From positions 5,895 to 69,894 of the forward strand of contig CABQLM010000004.1 of assembly GCA_902465105.1 (NCBI GenBank): a DNA stretch of 64,000 nucleotides, in the 5' to 3' direction. Position 1 is the stretch's first letter; the number at the start of each line of letters is the position of its first letter. Below the pieces are notes generated by a model. The model was not told the DNA's origin. It ran no database searches and saw only the letters and a list, made by a program, of their open reading frames with translations. The position numbers and the translations under genes are program-made. This stretch comes from an uncultured Collinsella sp. (GTDB lineage Bacteria; Actinomycetota; Coriobacteriia; Coriobacteriales; Coriobacteriaceae). This document shows positions 55,455 through 64,000 of this stretch, one piece after another.

Positions 55455-57812
55455 CTACAGACCGATCAGCACGCCAATGCCGTGGACTAGGAACGCCACG
55501 ATCCAGGCGACCGTCACCTGAAACGCAAACACGGCTACGGCATAGCGCGCGCCCAACTCGCTCTTGACGGCGCCGATGGACGCCACGCACGGCGGATACA
55601 GCAGCGTAAAGACCAAGAACACGTAGGCGGTAAACGGAGAGAACATGGTCGACAACACCGCAGGCGAGGTTGCGCCCAAAAGGACCGTGAGGGTCGAGAT
55701 GACACTCTCTTTGGCAATAAGTCCGGTGACGAGCGCCGTCGAGGCGCGCCAGTCACCAAATCCGAGCGGCGCCAGCACCGGCGCGATGATGCTGCCCAGA
55801 CCGGCAAGCAGGCTCTGCGACTGGTCGGCGACCACATTAAAGCGAATGTCGAACGTCTGAAGGAACCAGATGACCACGGTAGCGGCAAAGATAATGGTAA
55901 AGGCCTTGGTAATAAAGTCCTTGGCCTTATCCCATGCCAGCATCACCGTCGTCTTGACACTCGGCAGGCGGTAATTGGGAAGCTCCATGATAAACGGCAC
56001 CGGGTCGCCCTTAAATGCCGTGCGGTTGAGCACCAGGGCGGCAATGCAGCCGACCACGATACCGATCAGATAGAGCGAGACCATGGCGGGAACTGTCGCC
56101 TGCGGGAAGAATGCCCCGCACAGCAAGCCGTAGACCGGCAACTTGGCCGAGCAGCTCATGAACGGCGTGAGCATGACCGTCATCTTGCGGTCGTGCTCGG
56201 ATGGGAGCGTACGGGTCGACATGATAGCCGGCACGGTACAGCCAAAACCGACGAGCATGGGCACAAAGCTGCGGCCCGACAGGCCAAAGCGACGCAGCAC
56301 CTTATCCATGACAAAGGCCACGCGCGCCATGTAGCCCGAATCTTCCAGAATGGAGAGAAACAAGAAGAGCACGACGATAATCGGCAGGAAGGTCAGCACG
56401 CTGCCCACGCCCGCAAGCACGCCATCGACAGCCAGCGAGCGCACCACGTCGTTGGTACCAAATGCCTTGAGGCCCGCATCGGCCGAGGCGATGACGGCAG
56501 CGATACCGTCCTCCATGAGTCCTTGCAGTGCCGCGCCAATCACGCCAAACGTCAGCCAAAAGACGAGGCCCATGATCACCAGAAATGCCGGGATGGCCGT
56601 ATAACGCCCCGTCAGGATGCGGTCGATTTTGACGGAGCGCACGTGCTCGCGGCTCTCGTGCGGTTTGACCACGCAGCGCCCGCACACGTCGCCGATAAAG
56701 CTAAAGCGCATATCGGCCAGCGCGGACAGGCGGTCGGTGCCGGCCTCGCCCTCCATCTGGGTAATGATGTGCTCGATAGCGTCGAGCTCGTTGCGATCCA
56801 GGTGAAGTGCCTCGGTCACCAGCTCGTCGCCCTCAACCAGCTTGGTCGCCGCAAAGCGTACCGGGATGTGCGCTGTCACGGCATGGTCCTCGACCAGGTT
56901 GGCGATACCGTGGATACAGCGGTGCAACGCGCCGCCGTCCGGGCCATCGGGCGCGCAGAAGTCCAAGCGGCCGGGACGCTCGCGAAACCGCGCCACATGC
57001 AGAGCGTGATCCACCAGCTCGCCAATACCCTCGTTGCGGGCAGCGCTGATGGGAACGACCGGCACGCCCAACAGGCTCTCGAGCAAGTTGACGTCCACAG
57101 CGCCCCCATTGGCCGTTACCTCGTCCATCATGTTGAGCGCGATGACCATGGGGCGGTCGAGCTCCATAAGCTGCAGCGTCAGGTACAGGTTACGCTCGAT
57201 GTTGGTGGCATCGATGATGTCGATGATGGCATCGGGGGCTTCGTCCAGGATAAACTGGCGGCTGACGATCTCTTCGCCCGTGTATGGTGAGAGCGAATAG
57301 ATGCCGGGCAGGTCGGTAACGCTCGCCTCGGGGTGGCTGCGGATGGTGCCGTCTTTGCGGTCGACCGTTACGCCGGGAAAGTTGCCGACGTGTTGGTTGG
57401 AACCCGTGAGCTGGTTGAACAGCGTGGTCTTGCCGCAGTTCTGGTTGCCGGCAAGAGCAAAGTGCAACGGCGCGCCCTCGGGCACGGCCGTCTTGGCCGC
57501 GCGAGGCGAATACGTCCCCTCGCCCAGGGCCGGGTGCTCCGTCGTGCCAATCGCGGCGTTGACGCGCGGGCCCGTATCGGTGTCGTGTACGTCGACGAGC
57601 TCGATGCGTGCGGCATCGTCCTTGCGCAGCGTCAACTCGTAGCCACGCAGGCGAATCTCGAGCGGGTCGCCCATGGGGGCGTACTTCATCATGGTGACTT
57701 CGGTGCCCGGCGTTAGGCCCATGTCCAAAATATGCTGTCGGAGCGCCTGATCGTCCGATGTTACCGATGCGACGACGGCGTCCTTTCCAATCTCGAGCGT
57801 ATCGAGCTTCAC
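55455..57812 (-). CDS. feoB: Fused FeoA-FeoB ferrous iron transporter
   Basis: 785 residues from a GTG start after GGAGGAAC. Residues 1-75 form a FeoA-like SH3 domain. The G domain begins at 122 (GNQNCGKTT; DLPGIYSLSP; NMMD), and the C-terminal half has the membrane core with FeoB gate repeats, including GFGCTVPAIMSTR. It imports Fe2+. FeoA and FeoB are usually separate. The upstream region carries GGCTAACC words like DtxR-family iron boxes. Confidence 0.96.
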   Translation of the reverse strand: MKLDTLEIGKDAVVASVTSDDQALRQHILDMGLTPGTEVTMMKYAPMGDPLEIRLRGYELTLRKDDAARIELVDVHDTDTGPRVNAAIGTTEHPALGEGTYSPRAAKTAVPEGAPLHFALAGNQNCGKTTLFNQLTGSNQHVGNFPGVTVDRKDGTIRSHPEASVTDLPGIYSLSPYTGEEIVSRQFILDEAPDAIIDIIDATNIERNLYLTLQLMELDRPMVIALNMMDEVTANGGAVDVNLLESLLGVPVVPISAARNEGIGELVDHALHVARFRERPGRLDFCAPDGPDGGALHRCIHGIANLVEDHAVTAHIPVRFAATKLVEGDELVTEALHLDRNELDAIEHIITQMEGEAGTDRLSALADMRFSFIGDVCGRCVVKPHESREHVRSVKIDRILTGRYTAIPAFLVIMGLVFWLTFGVIGAALQGLMEDGIAAVIASADAGLKAFGTNDVVRSLAVDGVLAGVGSVLTFLPIIVVLFLFLSILEDSGYMARVAFVMDKVLRRFGLSGRSFVPMLVGFGCTVPAIMSTRTLPSEHDRKMTVMLTPFMSCSAKLPVYGLLCGAFFPQATVPAMVSLYLIGIVVGCIAALVLNRTAFKGDPVPFIMELPNYRLPSVKTTVMLAWDKAKDFITKAFTIIFAATVVIWFLQTFDIRFNVVADQSQSLLAGLGSIIAPVLAPLGFGDWRASTALVTGLIAKESVISTLTVLLGATSPAVLSTMFSPFTAYVFLVFTLLYPPCVASIGAVKSELGARYAVAVFAFQVTVAWIVAFLVHGIGVLIGL

Positions 57813-57860
57813 GTCCGTGTTCCTCCCCCGGCGCCCACAGGGCGTTGCAATTTGTTTATC

Positions 57861-57896
57861 TTGGCTAACCGTTTGCCATGGCTAACCATTTAACCA
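57861..57896 (-). promoter_or_regulatory. Candidate iron-regulator half-sites upstream of feoAB
   Basis: TTGGCTAACC (57861-57870) and TGGCTAACC (57879-57887) repeat 17-18 bp apart, followed by ATTTAACCA. GGCTAACC equals half of the DtxR/IdeR consensus. The sites are direct, not inverted, repeats, so the call is tentative. Confidence 0.4.
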
Positions 57897-57975
57897 TGCA
57901 TGATAGCGCGAACATACAACGACGTTCAATCAACAGATTGTTGCAAAGTAACCTGTCCCCATTGCACCAAATCAG

Positions 57976-58016
57976 CAAAAGCCCGCGCAGGCAACAAATG
58001 TCACCTGCGCGGGTTT
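57976..58016 (-). terminator. Terminator after the amino-acid permease gene
   Basis: The stem AACCCGCGCAGG/CCTGCGCGGG with a 12-base loop is followed by CTTTTGCTG on the minus strand. It lies about 110 bp past the permease stop. Just beyond it, a short CCTGTCCCC word recalls the GGGACAG family. Confidence 0.65.
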
Positions 58017-58127
58017 GGTGGGCACTCACAAAGGCACGTTATAGAGTCCCACATAAGTTATGGAATACCGAGCAGCATCGATACGCGATGCCCGCCGGCT
58101 GACCAAGCAATAAGGCTCGCCGTGGTC

Positions 58128-59591
58128 TTAGACAATCGGCGCAATACCAGTAAAGTGCAAATACAGCGAGATGACTGCCACGACAATGACCACTGCTGCG
58201 ATCAGTTTGTCGTGCAGATGCGGAAGCACCTGCTTGCCACGGCCTCGCTCGCCCGCAATATACACGGGAATTGCCGGAGCAAAAAGGATCGTCGTGATCA
58301 TGACGCCCTGGAGGCCCGTTGACCATACCAAGAACAACGTGTAAATAAAGCCGAGTGTACCGAAGAAGCGTGCCTTACCGACGCTTGGCGCATAAGGCCC
58401 ATCCAGATGCTCGTTCTTCCATCCGATCACCATGTAATAGGCAGCCGAGCAGACATACGGGACCAGAATCGTGTTAACCGCGCAGCTATAGAAGAACTGG
58501 TAGGTGCTTGCCGCCACATACGACACAATCAAGAAGAGCTGCGTGATACCCGAGCTCACCAGAACCGTCACCACCGGAGCACCGCGCTCGTTTGTCTTGG
58601 CAAACGCCAACGGGAACGACCCCTGACGCGCTGCTTCAAACGGCGTCTCGGACGCAATGATGACATAGCCGAGCATAGCGCCGACCAGCGACAAAATAAC
58701 GCCGAGGTTGACAATAGCCGCACCAACCGGACCGATTGCGCATTCGAGAATTCCCGCCATGGATGGCGTTGCAAGCTGCGCCATTTCCTCGCGCGGCATA
58801 ATGCCGAGCGACAGCATAGAAATAATCAAATACAGGACAAAGACCGCCGCAAATCCGAGCGCCGTCGAGCGACCGACGTCACGCACGTACTTTGCACGGC
58901 CCGAGATGACAACGGCGCCCTCGATGCCCGTGAAGACCCAAACAAGGGCAATCATGGTCGAGACAACCTGCTCGCCAAAGCCGGGACCAGCCGGCTCTCC
59001 CCAGAAGTTGTCCATAAAGATATCGACGTTGAACTTGCCCAGGAGCACAATGCTCAGCACAAAGAGTCCCAGCGGCACCAGCTTCGCCAAGGTGACAATC
59101 GTGTTAATGCCCGCAGCTTCCTTAACGCCACGAAGCACAAGCGCGGTAAGGAACCACAAAAACACGCTGGCGCAGACGATGGAAAGCAGGTTGTTGCCCG
59201 CACCAAACGCAGGGAAGAAATAGCCCAGCGCGCTAAACAGCAAAAGTGCAAAGCTCACGTTGGAAAGGCATGCGCTGATCCAGTAGCCCCAGGCGGAGTT
59301 GAATCCAATGTAATCGCCAAAACCAGCCGCGGCGTACGCATAGATGCCGCCAGTCAGGTCGGGACGAGCCTGAGACAAACCGTTGAACACCATCATCAGC
59401 GCAAAGACGCCAATAAAGCAGATGCCCCACGAGACGATAACCGCGCCGGTATTTGCTCCGCCCGCAGCCATATCGCCGGCAAGAGAGAAGATACCGCCGC
59501 AGATGCTCGCAGTAATGACCATCATGGTCAGACGGAAGAGATCCAGACCATTGGGGTCGATAATCTCGTTGTTAGAAGTTTTAGAGGCCAT
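58128..59591 (-). CDS. APC-family amino-acid permease, basic amino acid antiporter-like
   Basis: 487 residues with about 12 membrane helices. The N-terminal segment SICGGIFSLAGDMAAGG resembles the substrate-binding loop of the arginine/ornithine and related antiporters. It lies 109 bp after the DDAH gene, in the same direction. The pairing suggests import of arginine or methylated arginine, or export of citrulline. Substrate is inferred from context only. Confidence 0.88.
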   Translation of the reverse strand: MASKTSNNEIIDPNGLDLFRLTMMVITASICGGIFSLAGDMAAGGANTGAVIVSWGICFIGVFALMMVFNGLSQARPDLTGGIYAYAAAGFGDYIGFNSAWGYWISACLSNVSFALLLFSALGYFFPAFGAGNNLLSIVCASVFLWFLTALVLRGVKEAAGINTIVTLAKLVPLGLFVLSIVLLGKFNVDIFMDNFWGEPAGPGFGEQVVSTMIALVWVFTGIEGAVVISGRAKYVRDVGRSTALGFAAVFVLYLIISMLSLGIMPREEMAQLATPSMAGILECAIGPVGAAIVNLGVILSLVGAMLGYVIIASETPFEAARQGSFPLAFAKTNERGAPVVTVLVSSGITQLFLIVSYVAASTYQFFYSCAVNTILVPYVCSAAYYMVIGWKNEHLDGPYAPSVGKARFFGTLGFIYTLFLVWSTGLQGVMITTILFAPAIPVYIAGERGRGKQVLPHLHDKLIAAVVIVVAVISLYLHFTGIAPIV

Positions 59592-59632
59592 TTTATGTGC
59601 ACCCCCCTCATCATGTGATCGAGCGAAAGATG

Positions 59633-59666
59633 GCCCGGACGTCCCGAATCGGGTGCCGGGCCATCG
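59633..59666. repeat. Hairpin in the ddaH-permease gap
   Basis: Nine-bp stem ATGGCCCGG/CCGGGCCAT with a 16-nt loop. It lies between the DDAH stop and permease start and may lower read-through or protect one segment of the message. No U-tract follows. Confidence 0.5.
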
Positions 59667-59700
59667 GTCAAGCGATCATTAAGCTAGTACAGTGACTGCA

Positions 59701-60477
59701 TTAGAAGCGCAGCGACAGGCAAGAGAGACCGCCGTCGACCTTGCGATACTCAGAGGTGTCGACAACGAGCGTCTTGTAGCCCAGATCCTGCACGGCCTTG
59801 AGCACGGTTGGATAGCCCTCGGCAACGATAACCGTACCGTTGACCCAGATGCAGTTGGCGCCATAGGCCTCGTCCTCGGGCACAACGATCTTGTTGTACT
59901 GGGCAAAGTCGGGCTTATCGATGAACTCACCCGAGACGAGCATGTTGTTGTCCTCGATGTAGTTGACGCCCGTCTTGAGGTGCAGGACTTCCTCCAGCGG
60001 AACCTCGGAGCCCTCGAGGCCCCAGCCCTCGAGAATCTCGCAGAACTGGCGGATGCCCTCTTCGTTGGTGCGAGCGGAGCGACCGACATAGAAATGATCG
60101 CCGACCATCATGACGTCGCCGCCGTCGAGCGTGCCGGGGGAAACGATGTGCTTCACATGCTCGTCGTCAAAGAAGCGACGGACGGCCGGCTCGATCTCGT
60201 CCTTCTCGCCGTTGCGGCTGTCGGCACCGGGGTTGGTAATGATGGCGCCACAGCGGGTGATAACGGCCGGATCCTCGACAAAGCAGCTGTCGGGATACTG
60301 CTCGAGCGCCGGCAGCACCGACACGTCAACGCCGCACTGCTCGAGCGCATGCTCGTAATCGTAGTGCTCCTCGATGGCGCGCTCGTAGATAGGCTGGCCA
60401 AGCTCGGGAGCGCTCGTGATGCCATTGCTCAGGGACTTGCCGGGACGACGGATGATGACGTGGCTGAACTTGGTCAT
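59701..60477 (-). CDS. Dimethylarginine dimethylaminohydrolase (DDAH)-family amidinohydrolase
   Basis: 258 residues with AAGGAGGATCATC before the ATG. The nucleophilic Cys lies near the C-terminus (DGGLSCLSLRF); the catalytic His is in VLHLKTGVN, and guanidine-binding acids lie in FVEDPAV and TLDGGDVM. DDAH turns methylated arginines into citrulline plus methylamines. The related arginine deiminases are larger (about 400 residues), which favours DDAH. It is divergent from a GntR regulator and followed by a permease. Confidence 0.9.
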   Translation of the reverse strand: MTKFSHVIIRRPGKSLSNGITSAPELGQPIYERAIEEHYDYEHALEQCGVDVSVLPALEQYPDSCFVEDPAVITRCGAIITNPGADSRNGEKDEIEPAVRRFFDDEHVKHIVSPGTLDGGDVMMVGDHFYVGRSARTNEEGIRQFCEILEGWGLEGSEVPLEEVLHLKTGVNYIEDNNMLVSGEFIDKPDFAQYNKIVVPEDEAYGANCIWVNGTVIVAEGYPTVLKAVQDLGYKTLVVDTSEYRKVDGGLSCLSLRF

Positions 60478-60574
60478 GATGATCCTCCTTGGATCTCGTA
60501 GCAGAGAGCGGGACTTCTTTGCACCCGCCTCCCTTTCGATGACTTTATCTTAAGGTGTCTTTACTGTCTTGTAT

Positions 60575-60586
60575 ATTGTATACAAT
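60575..60586. promoter_or_regulatory. GntR-type operator in the ddaH-gntR gap
   Basis: The perfect palindrome ATTGTATACAAT fits the FadR-subfamily pattern T-GT-N-AC-A. It lies about 100 bp before ddaH and 145 bp before the regulator gene, so the regulator may control both. Confidence 0.6.
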
Positions 60587-60732
60587 CCTGAACGGTAGGT
60601 ATTTTTCGGTAAGCGTATTTTCATTTCTTCTGGTTAAGTAGCGTGTTTTAGCTGGTAGTTCTATAATTCAAATAGCCTATTTAACCGAACCGTATTTATT
60701 TTTGAAAATATACAGTTAAGGAATATAAGCTC

Positions 60733-61383
60733 ATGGAAACACTCAGAAGACCCCTGAAAGATCATGTATACGACTATATTTCGAGTCGCATAGACGCCGG
60801 TGAGCTTTCGGCTGGCGACCGCGTGAGCGAGCAAGCGATCTGCGATGCCATGGGTGTATCGCGCACGCCGGTTCGCGAAGCGCTCATTCAGCTGGCAAGC
60901 GACGGCTATCTGGACAATCTCCCCCGTCGCGGCTTCCGTGTCCGCGGGTTCGACCAGCAAAACGCCGTTGAGGTCTTTGAGATTATGGGGCCGCTCGACG
61001 GGCAGGCAGCATACCTCGCCTGTCCCTTCCTGACCAAAGAGGACATCATGCAGCTGAAGTTTTTGGTTGGGTCCATGGACCTTGCGATCCAAGGCGGTCT
61101 TATCCGAAAGTACGACGACATTCAGCGAGACTTTCACCTTACGTACTTCAACCGCTGCGGCAACGACCGTCTGCGCGACATGATTTCGCAACTCGAGCGC
61201 TGCTTTATCAAGCGCGATTACGAGACTGTCGACCAGGAGACGGCGTGCAAACTGCTCAATAAAGCCAACAACGAACACGCCCATATTCTTGAGCTCTTCG
61301 AAGCGCGGGATACGGCAGGCGTGCGAGACTACGTTCGCGATGTCCATTGGAACACGGAAAACGCCCAGTTCACCGTTTGGTAG
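60733..61383 (+). CDS. GntR-family transcriptional regulator (FCD domain)
   Basis: 216 residues. A winged helix-turn-helix (about 10-70; AICDAMGVSRTPVREAL) is followed by an all-helical FCD ligand domain (about 85-205). AAGGAATATAAGCTC precedes the ATG. It is divergent from the ddaH-permease operon and probably regulates it in response to a metabolite of the arginine pathway. Confidence 0.92.
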   Translation: METLRRPLKDHVYDYISSRIDAGELSAGDRVSEQAICDAMGVSRTPVREALIQLASDGYLDNLPRRGFRVRGFDQQNAVEVFEIMGPLDGQAAYLACPFLTKEDIMQLKFLVGSMDLAIQGGLIRKYDDIQRDFHLTYFNRCGNDRLRDMISQLERCFIKRDYETVDQETACKLLNKANNEHAHILELFEARDTAGVRDYVRDVHWNTENAQFTVW

Positions 61384-61425
61384 GAAAGCAATGAGGGTTG
61401 ATTTTCGGAGGCTTTACTGATGAGA

Positions 61426-61480
61426 GTGGATAATCTCCCCCTTCGGCCGAAAAGCAGACCAAAAACGGGAGATTATCCAC
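61426..61480. repeat. Long hairpin between gntR and the alpha/beta hydrolase
   Basis: A perfect 14-bp inverted repeat GTGGATAATCTCCC, extended by GAG/CTC after a mismatch, with a 27-nt loop containing the palindrome TTCGGCCGAA. It lies between convergent genes and resembles in layout the hairpin at 46398-46470, with an unrelated stem. Confidence 0.75.
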
Positions 61481-61496
61481 CCTCGCGCTGCGCGGC

Positions 61497-62420
61497 CTAA
61501 AAACCGTGACGGCCTAGGAACCTAAAGGCCAGGCGAATCCAGGGGCGGACCGCCACTTGTTTGTCCTCATTATCGACCGCGGTGTTGGCGTTGCCGAGCG
61601 AAAGGCCGTGGCCGCCCTGATCAAAGACGTGCATCTCGCATGCGACGCCCTCCTCGGCCATGCGCTGTGCAAACGGATAGACCTGTGCGATCGGCGCGGT
61701 CTTGTCGTCGGACACGCCCCACACAAAAGTCGGCGGCATCTGGCGCGAAACATGCGTGGTGGGGCAGATGTCCGCCAAGTGTTCGTCGGTCGCCTCGCCA
61801 CCAGTCACCATCGACAGGTAGTCGTTGAGCAAATCACGCCCCGTCTTGAGCAAATCACGCCCCGTCTTGCCGCCCGTCTTGGGCACGCGCAAGTCAATGC
61901 GAGGGTCGCGCGTCTGCATATCGCGCATATAGGCAAGGTCGAGCAGCGGATAGCCCAGCACCACGGCGTCGGGACGAATATCCTCCGGACGAGCCCCTGC
62001 CAGGCCCGCGAAGGGACCGGTCTTCCACTGCGTCGCCAACGAGGCGCAGATCATGCCGCCAGCCGAAAAGCCCACGACGCACACGCGTTTGGGATCGACA
62101 TGCCACTCGTCGGCGTTCGCACGCACCGTGGCGATCATCTTGGCCAAATCGGCCTGCGGGTGCGGAAAACTCACATCGCCCGTCGCGCTCGTTACATAGT
62201 TGAGCACAAAGGCTTGGTACCCGTGATCCAAAAATGCAAATGCCACGGGATCCTGCTCGTGCGGCGCGATATGCGTAAACGCGCCTCCGCCGCAAATGAC
62301 CACGGCGGGACGGCGGCCATTGGGCTTGTCGGGCAGCGGCTCGGCACCCAAATACGTAAATGTCGCCGGATGCTCCTCGGTTTGTTCCTCGCCCCACAGC
62401 GCATGGCTCTCGACAATCAT
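61497..62420 (-). CDS. Alpha/beta hydrolase (esterase/lipase-like)
   Basis: 307 residues with GAAGGGAG before the ATG. The nucleophile motif GFSAGGM, an acid in VWGVSDDKTAP and a catalytic His in DQGGHGLSL are present, as in acetyl-esterase-like hydrolases. The seven residues KTGRDLL are repeated exactly (21-bp copies at 61827-61847 and 61848-61868). No signal peptide. Substrate unknown. Confidence 0.9.
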   Translation of the reverse strand: MIVESHALWGEEQTEEHPATFTYLGAEPLPDKPNGRRPAVVICGGGAFTHIAPHEQDPVAFAFLDHGYQAFVLNYVTSATGDVSFPHPQADLAKMIATVRANADEWHVDPKRVCVVGFSAGGMICASLATQWKTGPFAGLAGARPEDIRPDAVVLGYPLLDLAYMRDMQTRDPRIDLRVPKTGGKTGRDLLKTGRDLLNDYLSMVTGGEATDEHLADICPTTHVSRQMPPTFVWGVSDDKTAPIAQVYPFAQRMAEEGVACEMHVFDQGGHGLSLGNANTAVDNEDKQVAVRPWIRLAFRFLGRHGF

Positions 62421-62691
62421 ATGAACTCCCTTCGCGCACAGCGCACACAGTTTTTGCCTTCAAGCCTACCCCACTTGAACGTATCGCGCCGAATCGCATT
62501 CACAATAAGTTGAGCCAAAACGAGCCCACCCAGAGGCAAACGTCGCGTTTAGCCCCTATGACACACACACTTCGGACTGTGTAATTCAGAAACCGCCGTA
62601 TACGGTCATCGTTTGCATAATATGAATGAGCCGAGCTGCTAGAATATCGAACTGTATGGATAACTATCATTCAACCGTTATGGGAGGATAC
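62421..62691 (+). promoter_or_regulatory. Upstream region of asnS
   Basis: 270 bp, AT-richer than its surroundings. GGGAGGA lies just before the GTG start. A TAGAAT -10-like hexamer (62640) is present without a clear -35. No T-box-like stem or tRNA was seen. Confidence 0.35.
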
Positions 62692-64000
62692 GTGAACCGC
62701 ACCAAAATCGCGCAGCTCTATGCCGATGCCGAGTCACTCGGCGGCCAGACCGTCACCGTCGCCGGCTGGGTCAAGTCCGTCCGCGACATGAAGAACTTTG
62801 GCTTTGTTACGCTCAACGACGGCAGCTGCTTCCGCGACCTGCAGGTCGTCATGAACCGCGAGGCACTCGACAACTACGACGAGATTGCCCACCAAAACGT
62901 CTCTGCCGCCCTCATCTGCACCGGCACCGTCAAGCTGACGCCCGACGCTCCCCAGCCCTTCGAGCTCACCGCGGCCGAAATCGTGGTCGAGGGCACGAGC
63001 GCCCCGGATTACCCGCTGCAGAAGAAGCGCGCCACCGTCGAGTTCCTGCGCACCCAGCAGCACCTGCGCCCGCGCACCAACCTGTTCCGCGCCGTGTTCC
63101 GCATCCGCTCCGTCGCCGCGGCTGCCATTCACCGCTTCTTCCAGGAGCAGGGCTTTGTCTACGTCAACACCCCCATCATCACCACGAGTGACTGCGAGGG
63201 CGCTGGCGAGATGTTCCGCGTGACCACGCTCGACCCCCAAAACCCACCCCTCACCGAGTCCGGCGAAGTCGACTGGAGCCAAGACTTCTTTGGCAAGCAT
63301 GCAAGCCTTACCGTGTCCGGCCAGCTCAATGCCGAGAACTTTGCCATGGCCTTTGGCGACGTGTACACCTTTGGCCCCACGTTCCGTGCCGAGAACTCCA
63401 ACACCACGCGCCACGCCGCCGAGTTTTGGATGATCGAGCCCGAGATGGCCTTTGCCGACCTCAACGACTACATGGACAATGCCGAGGCCATGCTCAAGTA
63501 CGTCCTCAAGGACGTCATGGTCACCTGCCCCGACGAGCTCAACATGCTCAACAAGTTTGTGGACAAGGGCCTGATCGAGCGCCTGAACCACGTGGCAAAC
63601 TCCGACTTTGCCCGCGTCACCTACACCGAGGCCGTCGAGATCTTGGAGCAGGCCGTCGCCGCCGGTCACAAGTTCGATTACCCCGTCAGCTGGGGCATCG
63701 ACCTGCAGACCGAGCACGAGCGCTTCCTGACCGAGGAGCACTTTAAGCGCCCGACCTTCGTGACCGACTACCCGGCCGAGATCAAGGCGTTCTACATGCG
63801 CATGAACGAGGACGGCAAGACCGTCGCCGCCGCCGACTGCCTGGTGCCGGGCATTGGCGAGATCATCGGCGGCTCCCAGCGCGAGGAGCGCCTGGATCTG
63901 CTCGAGGCCCGCATCAAGGACCTGGGCATGAATCCCGAGCAGTACAAGTACTACCTTGACCTGCGCCGCTACGGTTCCTGCAAGCACGCCGGCTACGGTC
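62692..64000 (+). CDS. asnS: Asparaginyl-tRNA synthetase, 3'-truncated by window
   Basis: 436 codons visible from a GTG start ([14 protein letters not shown]), running off the window end without a stop. The N-terminal OB-fold anticodon domain ([20 protein letters not shown]) is followed by the class II core: motif 2 [20 protein letters not shown] and the EGAGEMF segment. It charges tRNA-Asn. The GAGEMF and Asn-type flipping-loop residues favour AsnS over AspS. Confidence 0.95.
   Translation, partial: MNRTKIAQLYADAESLGGQTVTVAGWVKSVRDMKNFGFVTLNDGSCFRDLQVVMNREALDNYDEIAHQNVSAALICTGTVKLTPDAPQPFELTAAEIVVEGTSAPDYPLQKKRATVEFLRTQQHLRPRTNLFRAVFRIRSVAAAAIHRFFQEQGFVYVNTPIITTSDCEGAGEMFRVTTLDPQNPPLTESGEVDWSQDFFGKHASLTVSGQLNAENFAMAFGDVYTFGPTFRAENSNTTRHAAEFWMIEPEMAFADLNDYMDNAEAMLKYVLKDVMVTCPDELNMLNKFVDKGLIERLNHVANSDFARVTYTEAVEILEQAVAAGHKFDYPVSWGIDLQTEHERFLTEEHFKRPTFVTDYPAEIKAFYMRMNEDGKTVAAADCLVPGIGEIIGGSQREERLDLLEARIKDLGMNPEQYKYYLDLRRYGSCKHAGYG

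Noticed and set aside
62421-62691. T-box leader upstream of asnS
   Set aside because: No T-box consensus (TGGNACCGCG-like) or specifier stem could be found.

Overview
The window reads as a chromosomal segment of a high-GC Gram-positive bacterium of the class Coriobacteriia, most likely Collinsella or a close relative. This is inferred from gene content and style: a fused acetyl-CoA carboxyltransferase (AccD-AccA), a FabK-type FAS II operon, a FeoA-FeoB fusion, AgrC/LytTR-type signalling and sortase-type surface motifs. No rRNA, tRNA or CRISPR array was seen. Nearly all core genes between 3.3 and 43.6 kb lie on the minus strand.

Layout. 1-2789 (+): a U32 peptidase-family protein cut by the window edge, then an RluA-type pseudouridine synthase. 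2790-3349: a repeat-rich gap with two hairpin families. 3350-5179 (-): an oxidoreductase and a DeoR-type regulator. 5685-11464 (-): most of the S10 operon, rplC-D-W-B, rpsS, rplV, rpsC, rplP, rpmC, rpsQ, rplN, rplX; it ends after rplX, and rpsJ is missing from its head. 11932-15138 (-): a histidine phosphatase, a frameshifted cation-diffusion transporter and a PTS EIIC. 15179-24503 (-): a full fatty-acid synthesis operon, fabH-acpP-fabK-fabD-fabG-fabF-accB-fabZ-accC-accDA, divergent from birA, whose product biotinylates AccB. 25599-29012 (-): rpsL-rpsG-fusA-rpsJ, with no tuf and with the displaced rpsJ at the end. 29695-31240 (-): an ECF sigma factor with its membrane anti-sigma partner. 31441-39462 (-): rpoB-rpoC. 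39750-41964 (-): galU and rplJ-rplL.

The right third is more accessory. It holds an aminotransferase, an unknown protein, a frameshifted DNA glycosylase, an alpha-amylase-family enzyme and an MFS transporter (42.4-47.7 kb). Then comes a 952-residue surface protein with an internal sortase-like signal, a zinc-ribbon/EF-hand/leucine-rich-repeat membrane protein and a three-gene signalling operon. That operon has a LytTR regulator and two membrane proteins that look like two halves of one histidine kinase (47.8-55.3 kb). FeoAB, an amino-acid permease/DDAH/GntR cluster, an alpha/beta hydrolase and the start of asnS finish the window.

The most unusual features are non-coding or architectural. (1) Three giant perfect hairpins (33-49 bp arms) share one covarying 64-67 nt core but have unrelated arms; one sits just upstream of each of the three ribosomal-protein transcription units. 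(2) Four 57-bp palindromes repeat every 80-81 bp at 2914-3212. (3) A dispersed family of hairpins carries GGGACAG in the loop. (4) The histidine kinase is split into a histidine-bearing and an ATPase-bearing membrane protein. (5) The RNA polymerase beta-prime subunit has a C-terminal extension resembling the alpha-subunit C-terminal domain. (6) Short tandem duplications recur inside otherwise normal, partly essential genes. Two of them cause frameshifts, so assembly error must be excluded.
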